A DNA stretch of 8,875 bases from Paracoccaceae bacterium (GTDB lineage: Bacteria > Pseudomonadota > Alphaproteobacteria > Rhodobacterales > Rhodobacteraceae). Made by a program: the position numbers and the translations under genes. Each line of letters opens with the position of its first letter. Positions within the stretch are counted from its first letter, which is position 1. The stretch is taken from assembly GCA_007121115.1 (NCBI GenBank), contig SKMI01000107.1, positions 1-8,875 on the forward strand, read 5' to 3'. Below the pieces are notes generated by a model. That model saw nothing but the letters and a program-made list of their open reading frames with translations. It was not told where the DNA came from and ran no database searches. Positions 4,376-8,875 of the stretch are shown here, piece after piece.

Positions 4376-6643
4376 TCAGTTCCCGACCACGCTGCCGAGG
4401 ATGCCGCGGATCGTGTCTTCGATGGCGCCACCGAGGCCGCGGTCGCCCGGAGGCGTGGGGGCAGTGGGGGGCGTGACCGGTGTGGGCGCCCATGGCTCGT
4501 CCCAGGCCTGCGGGTCCGCTTCGGGCGCGTACCAGTCCTGGGGATCGCCGTCCGAGACGGGGGCGTCCCACTCCGGTTCTTGCGGTTCGTCCATGGGCAG
4601 GGGGTGCGGGGTCAGGCCGCGGTGCACGCGGGTCATGGTCTCGGCCCAGATATTGGCGGGCAGGCCGCCGCCGGTCACGCCGGTCAGGGGCGAGTTGTCG
4701 TCATAGCCCATCCAGACCCCGGTGACATAGTCCGCGGTGAAGCCCAGGAACCAGGCATCGCGCGCGCCCTGGGTGGTGCCGGTCTTGCCCGCGACCTCCC
4801 AGCCCGAAAGTTGCGCGCGCCCGCCGGTGCCGTTTTCCACCACCTGATGCATCATCCAGGTCAGGCTGCGCGCCGATGCTTCGCTGATCACCCGATCGCC
4901 GATCCCGCCCGCGCGGCCCATCAGCGGCTCCGACTCGCCCAGCAGACTGAGTTCGGTCAGACCATAGGGGCGCACCGCCGAGCCGCCGTTCAGGATGCCC
5001 GCATAGGCGGCGGTCATTTCCAGCAGGGTGGATTCGGAACTGCCCAGTGCCAGCGCCGGCCCGTCGGCGAGTTCGCTTTGCAGCCCGAAGCGGTTGGCCA
5101 CGTTACGCACCTGTTCGCGGCCCATGGCTTCGGACACCCGCACCGCGGGGATGTTGAGCGAACGCGCCAGCGCTTCGGTCAGGGTCACCATGCCGCTGAA
5201 TTCATTGGTGTAGTTGCGCGGCGACCACGGGCCCGAGCCGGGGATGTTCAGCGTCAGCGGCGCATCCTCGACCATGTCGAACGGCTGGAAGCCATTTTCC
5301 AGCGCCGCGGCATAGACGAAGGGCTTGAAGGCCGATCCGGTCTGGCGACGGGCCTGGGTGGCGCGGTTGAATCCGCCGACCACGTTCTCGCGCCCGCCGA
5401 TCATGGCGCGCACGGCGCCATCGGCGGACATGACCACGATCGCGGCTTCGGCCTCGGACCCGGCGCGGACGCGGGTGTCGAAGACATGCGCCAGCGCCTC
5501 TTCGGCGGCCGTCTGGATGCGCGGGTCGAAGGTGGCGCGGATCAGCACATCCTCGGTGGTTTCGCGGGTCAGCCAGGAGGGCGCGGCGGTCATCAGCCAG
5601 TCCGCGAAGGCGCCGCCCTGCCGCTGCTGGGCGCTCTCCGAGAGTGTGGCCGGGTGGGCGCGGGCCTCGGCGATTTCATGGTCACGCAGGTAACCCTGAT
5701 CCGCCATCAGCCCGATCACCAGATTGGCGCGGGCCTGCGCGCGCGCCAGGTTGCGGGTCGGCGCGTAATAGGACGGGGCGACCAGCAGTCCGGCCAGCAT
5801 CGCCGCCTCGGGGGCGTTCACTTCATTGGCGGAGCGGCCGAAATAGCGTTGGGCGGCGGCCTCGAACCCGCGCGCGCCCGCGCCCAGGAAGGCGCGGTTC
5901 ATGTAGATGGTCAGGATCTCGTCCTTGGAGAATTTCCACTCCAGCGCGAAGGCGTAGGGCAGTTCCTGCAATTTGCGCCAGACCGAGCCACGGCGGCAGT
6001 CGGCTTCATAGGCGGCCTCGGACGCCCATTCGTCGGGGTCATAGGGCACGCCGAGACACAGGAGCTTCGCCACCTGCTGGGTGATGGTCGACCCGCCCGC
6101 ACCCTGGAAGGCGCCGCGTCCGGCCGCCAGGTTCGACCGGATCGCGCCGACGATGCCGCGCGGCGACAGGCCGAGATGGCTGTAGAAGCGCCGGTCCTCC
6201 ACCGCGATGATAGCGTTTCTCAGGTGCGGGGATACGGTGTCGGCGGTGATGGTGCCACCAAAGCTTTCGCCGCGCCAGGCGAAGACCTGCCCGTCGGTGT
6301 CCATCATGGTGACCGACCCGCGCGCGCGACCGTCCAGCAGTTCGTCCAGCGGTGGCAGGGTGGTGTAGAAGTAGAAGGTGGCGAGCGCGAGAATGGTGGC
6401 GGCGACGGCGGCGGCGCGCCAGGTCACCCCCCAGACGATCCGCCAGACAAATCCGATCAGACCGGCGCAGAAGCGCGTAACCACATTGCCCCGGCGGCGG
6501 GCTGAGCGCGCGGATGGGCGGGCGGCCCGCGACGTCCTGCGCGATTTTGCCGACGGGGCCGCTTTCGCACTGCGCGCGGCGCTGCGCTTGCCAGAGCGTC
6601 GCTCGGCAACCAGCGGTCGGGACCTGCGATCGCTATCCTTCAT
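4376..6643 (-). CDS. Bifunctional class A penicillin-binding protein (peptidoglycan glycosyltransferase/transpeptidase)
   Basis: Inner-membrane enzyme that polymerises lipid II glycan strands and cross-links their peptides in the periplasm; 755 residues. Residues 1-52 are a very Arg/Lys/Ser-rich cytoplasmic tail. One membrane anchor lies at about 77-95, preceded by a second hydrophobic, Trp-rich stretch (58-73). The GT51 glycosyltransferase domain (about 110-330) has AVEDRRFYSHLG with catalytic Glu149, GGSTITQQVAK (183-193) and EILTIYMNRAFLGAGARG (242-259). The transpeptidase domain (about 395-680) has the SxxK nucleophile Ser437/Lys440, SLN (495-497) and KTGTT (620-624). No sizeable OB-type domain separates the two halves, unlike E. 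coli PBP1a. Oddities are an approximately 25-residue insertion after TITQQVAK with Cys196 and Cys216, and an acidic Trp/Pro-rich C-terminus. AGGA about 11 nt before the ATG is the likely ribosome site. It is monocistronic, divergent from glnK. I give no symbol because mrcA/mrcB/pbpC naming is unreliable here. Confidence 0.93.
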   Translation of the reverse strand: MKDSDRRSRPLVAERRSGKRSAARSAKAAPSAKSRRTSRAARPSARSARRRGNVVTRFCAGLIGFVWRIVWGVTWRAAAVAATILALATFYFYTTLPPLDELLDGRARGSVTMMDTDGQVFAWRGESFGGTITADTVSPHLRNAIIAVEDRRFYSHLGLSPRGIVGAIRSNLAAGRGAFQGAGGSTITQQVAKLLCLGVPYDPDEWASEAAYEADCRRGSVWRKLQELPYAFALEWKFSKDEILTIYMNRAFLGAGARGFEAAAQRYFGRSANEVNAPEAAMLAGLLVAPSYYAPTRNLARAQARANLVIGLMADQGYLRDHEIAEARAHPATLSESAQQRQGGAFADWLMTAAPSWLTRETTEDVLIRATFDPRIQTAAEEALAHVFDTRVRAGSEAEAAIVVMSADGAVRAMIGGRENVVGGFNRATQARRQTGSAFKPFVYAAALENGFQPFDMVEDAPLTLNIPGSGPWSPRNYTNEFSGMVTLTEALARSLNIPAVRVSEAMGREQVRNVANRFGLQSELADGPALALGSSESTLLEMTAAYAGILNGGSAVRPYGLTELSLLGESEPLMGRAGGIGDRVISEASARSLTWMMHQVVENGTGGRAQLSGWEVAGKTGTTQGARDAWFLGFTADYVTGVWMGYDDNSPLTGVTGGGLPANIWAETMTRVHRGLTPHPLPMDEPQEPEWDAPVSDGDPQDWYAPEADPQAWDEPWAPTPVTPPTAPTPPGDRGLGGAIEDTIRGILGSVVGN

Positions 6644-6712
6644 GAACTGTCATGTCCTGCGCCGGTGAGCGCAAAGCCGAAAGAACCTGACTCGACATGC
6701 GCCAATACTGCT

Positions 6713-6741
6713 CACATATTTTTCCACCAAGAGTATCGCAA
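6713..6741 (-). promoter_or_regulatory. Possible sigma-70-type promoter for the penicillin-binding protein gene
   Basis: On the minus strand TTGCGA (6741-6736), a 17-base spacer, and TATGTG (6718-6713). The -35 matches consensus at 4 of 6 positions and the -10 at 3 of 6. It would place the transcript start about 60 bases before the ATG. The spacer length is ideal but the boxes are weak. Confidence 0.25.
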
Positions 6742-6844
6742 GCGCGCTGCAGTGTCGACCACGGCCAAAATCGCAGGGGCGCGGCTTTTGCGGTGACCGG
6801 ATCACTCCGGATCGCGCGATTCGCCTCCATGCTCCGCTTAAAAA

Positions 6845-6873
6845 AAGTGCAAAAACATTAAGAAGTGCAAAAA
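6845..6873 (+). repeat. 11-bp direct repeat, period 18, in the glnK upstream region
   Basis: AAGTGCAAAAA occurs exactly at 6845-6855 and again at 6863-6873, separated by CATTAAG, within the AT-rich core of the divergent region. An exact 11-mer repeated at short range in such GC-rich DNA suggests tandem binding half-sites. No known factor is assigned. Confidence 0.5.
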
Positions 6874-6907
6874 TTACGCAACCAACCCGTGATCGGCCGC
6901 CTGCCTT

Positions 6908-6937
6908 TGCTGCGAATTGTTGCGACATCGGTGCGCA
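6908..6937. promoter_or_regulatory. Possible NtrC-like dyads upstream of glnK-amtB
   Basis: TGCGACATCGGTGCGCA (6921-6937) has the TGC-N11-GCA layout and TGCG/CGCA arms of NtrC sites (E. coli type TGCAC-N7-GTGCA). An overlapping TGC-N11-GCG lies at 6908-6924, giving a near-repeat TTGCTGCGA/TTGTTGCGA with 10-bp period. glnK-amtB operons are commonly NtrC-controlled, which makes the site reasonable, but inner bases fit poorly and GC-rich DNA yields such matches by chance. Confidence 0.3.
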
Positions 6938-6997
6938 GCGGACTGAATATCCAGCGTGCGACCCACGAGGTCCCGGCTGCAACAGAAGGGGAAACAC

Positions 6998-7336
6998 GTG
7001 AAATTCATCATCGCCACGATCAAGCCGTTCAAGCTCGAGGAGGTGCGCGAGGCGCTCACCGCCCTGGGCGTGCGCGGCATGATGGTTACCGAGATCAAGG
7101 GGTTCGGCGCACAGTCGGGGCACACGGAAATCTACCGTGGCGCCGAGTATGCGGTGAACTTCGTCCCGAAGGTCAAGCTCGAGATCGGTGTCTCTGACGC
7201 CATGGCGGATGAAGTCGTCGAGACGATCCGCAAGACCGCTGCCACCGGCAAGATCGGTGACGGCAAGATATTCGTGCTTGATCTGGCCAAGGCCATGCGC
7301 GTGCGCACCGGCGAAACCGATGACGAGGCGCTGTGA
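6998..7336 (+). CDS. glnK: Nitrogen regulatory PII protein GlnK
   Basis: Trimeric cytosolic sensor of nitrogen and energy status that binds ATP/ADP and 2-oxoglutarate and docks on AmtB to close it. It has 112 residues, exactly the family length, if translation begins at the GTG at 6998; AAGGGGA (6986-6992) lies 5 nt before it, whereas an in-frame ATG at 6956 would add 14 unrelated residues with no good SD. Visible are KPFKLEEVREAL (9-20), the T-loop with YRGAEY (46-51) including Tyr51, the uridylylation site, Lys58, the B-loop TGKIGDGKIFV (83-93) with Lys90, and the C-loop RVRTGE (101-106) with Arg101 and Arg103. The T-loop base reads GAQSG (37-41), where most homologues have GRQKG, so Arg38 and Lys40 are replaced by Ala and Ser. 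It lies 44 bases before amtB in the same direction, which favours GlnK over GlnB (GlnB usually pairs with glnA). Confidence 0.95.
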   Translation: MKFIIATIKPFKLEEVREALTALGVRGMMVTEIKGFGAQSGHTEIYRGAEYAVNFVPKVKLEIGVSDAMADEVVETIRKTAATGKIGDGKIFVLDLAKAMRVRTGETDDEAL

Positions 7337-7380
7337 GAACGGCGCGGTTCACTGACACAACAGACAAGGACTCGTATCCG

Positions 7381-8724
<1,344 letters not shown>

Positions 8725-8758
8725 TCCTCTCCTCCTATCCCGAAAAGCCCGCGAGCGG

Positions 8759-8792
8759 AACCCGGACCGGAAACGGTCCGGGTTCTTTCATC
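8759..8792 (+). terminator. Intrinsic terminator of glnK-amtB
   Basis: AACCCGGACCG (8759-8769) pairs perfectly with CGGTCCGGGTT (8774-8784) around a GAAA tetraloop, 34 bases after the amtB stop. The following CTTTCATCT is only a weak T-tract, so termination may be partial, but stem length, tetraloop and position are typical. Confidence 0.85.
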
Positions 8793-8875
8793 TCTGTGGT
8801 GGTGATCTCGGAAGCAATCGGCACTTCCGGCACTGCGCGCCCGGGACCCGGCGCGCCCCACCCTCCCGCCCGCGC
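8793..8875. other. Right-edge sequence with no gene seen
   Basis: 83 bases after the terminator. GC-rich, with a short CGCGCCCGGGACCCGGCGCG inverted repeat at about 8836-8856 and no supported start codon. A gene could begin beyond the edge. Confidence 0.4.

Larger units (their letters stand above)
6644..6997. promoter_or_regulatory. Divergent control region between the penicillin-binding protein gene and glnK
   Basis: 354 bases separate two divergently read genes, with no believable coding frame inside. The middle (about 6838-6880) is markedly AT-rich for this genome, with a run of seven A at 6840-6846, and is the natural place for promoter elements. It contains an 18-base-period direct repeat and, nearer glnK, TGC-N11-GCA-type dyads, each listed separately. 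A scan for a GG-N10-GC sigma-54 signature found none; the closest match (GG at 6895-6896, GC at 6909-6910) has spacing 12 instead of 10. Confidence 0.5.

Noticed and set aside
1922..6505. A 1527-codon open frame on the plus strand covering most of the hydrolase, all of the dehydrogenase and most of the penicillin-binding protein gene in antisense
   Set aside because: Its length follows from GC-rich third positions in the three minus-strand genes, which suppress stops in the mirror frame. The product is Gly/Ala/His/Arg-rich with no domain, it starts at a GTG without a good SD, and the opposite-strand genes all carry intact catalytic motifs.
6895..6910. Possible sigma-54 promoter before glnK
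   Set aside because: The GG and GC are 12 bases apart rather than the required 10, and the flanking bases do not match TGGCAC/TTGC.

Overview
The window reads as chromosomal DNA from an alphaproteobacterium of the Rhodobacteraceae (Roseobacter/Rhodobacter group). The grounds are high GC, strong GC bias at third codon positions, a valine-catabolism gene cluster and PBP typical of that family, and a GC-rich intergenic repeat I associate with that family (from memory, not searched). No wholly new biological system is visible. Six complete genes are well supported, plus one gene cut by the left edge and one insertion-sequence remnant.

Left part (1-953): the first 63 codons of a minus-strand gene, probably a SWIM zinc-finger protein, run off the left edge. 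Behind its start lies about 760 bases without an intact gene. This stretch holds a decayed IS3-family end (terminal inverted repeat plus the N-terminal part of OrfA with an early stop) and otherwise unassignable DNA.

Central minus-strand valine block (954-4036): an acyl-CoA dehydrogenase (probably isobutyryl-CoA dehydrogenase), a 3-hydroxyisobutyryl-CoA hydrolase and 3-hydroxyisobutyrate dehydrogenase (mmsB), transcribed in that order. The first junction is TGA-ATG with no gap and the second is an ATGA overlap, so this is a tightly coupled operon. Together they cover isobutyryl-CoA to methacrylyl-CoA, hydrolysis of 3-hydroxyisobutyryl-CoA, and oxidation to methylmalonate semialdehyde. The methacrylyl-CoA hydratase and the semialdehyde dehydrogenase are not in the window. 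A TTGC/GCAA-type dyad upstream of the first gene is a candidate operator.

Middle (4037-6643): a 339-base intergenic region carrying a strong double-hairpin repeat, then a minus-strand bifunctional class A penicillin-binding protein (peptidoglycan glycosyltransferase plus transpeptidase). It has an unusual two-cysteine insertion in the glycosyltransferase domain and a Trp/Asp/Pro-rich repetitive C-terminal tail.

Right part (6644-8875): a 354-base divergent control region, then a plus-strand glnK-amtB pair: a PII signal protein with the uridylylation tyrosine, and an ammonium channel with signal peptide, twin histidines and GlnK-binding tail. The pair ends in a clear hairpin terminator. This is the classical nitrogen-status module in which GlnK blocks AmtB when nitrogen is plentiful. 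The PII protein has unusual residues at positions 38 and 40 at the base of the T-loop.
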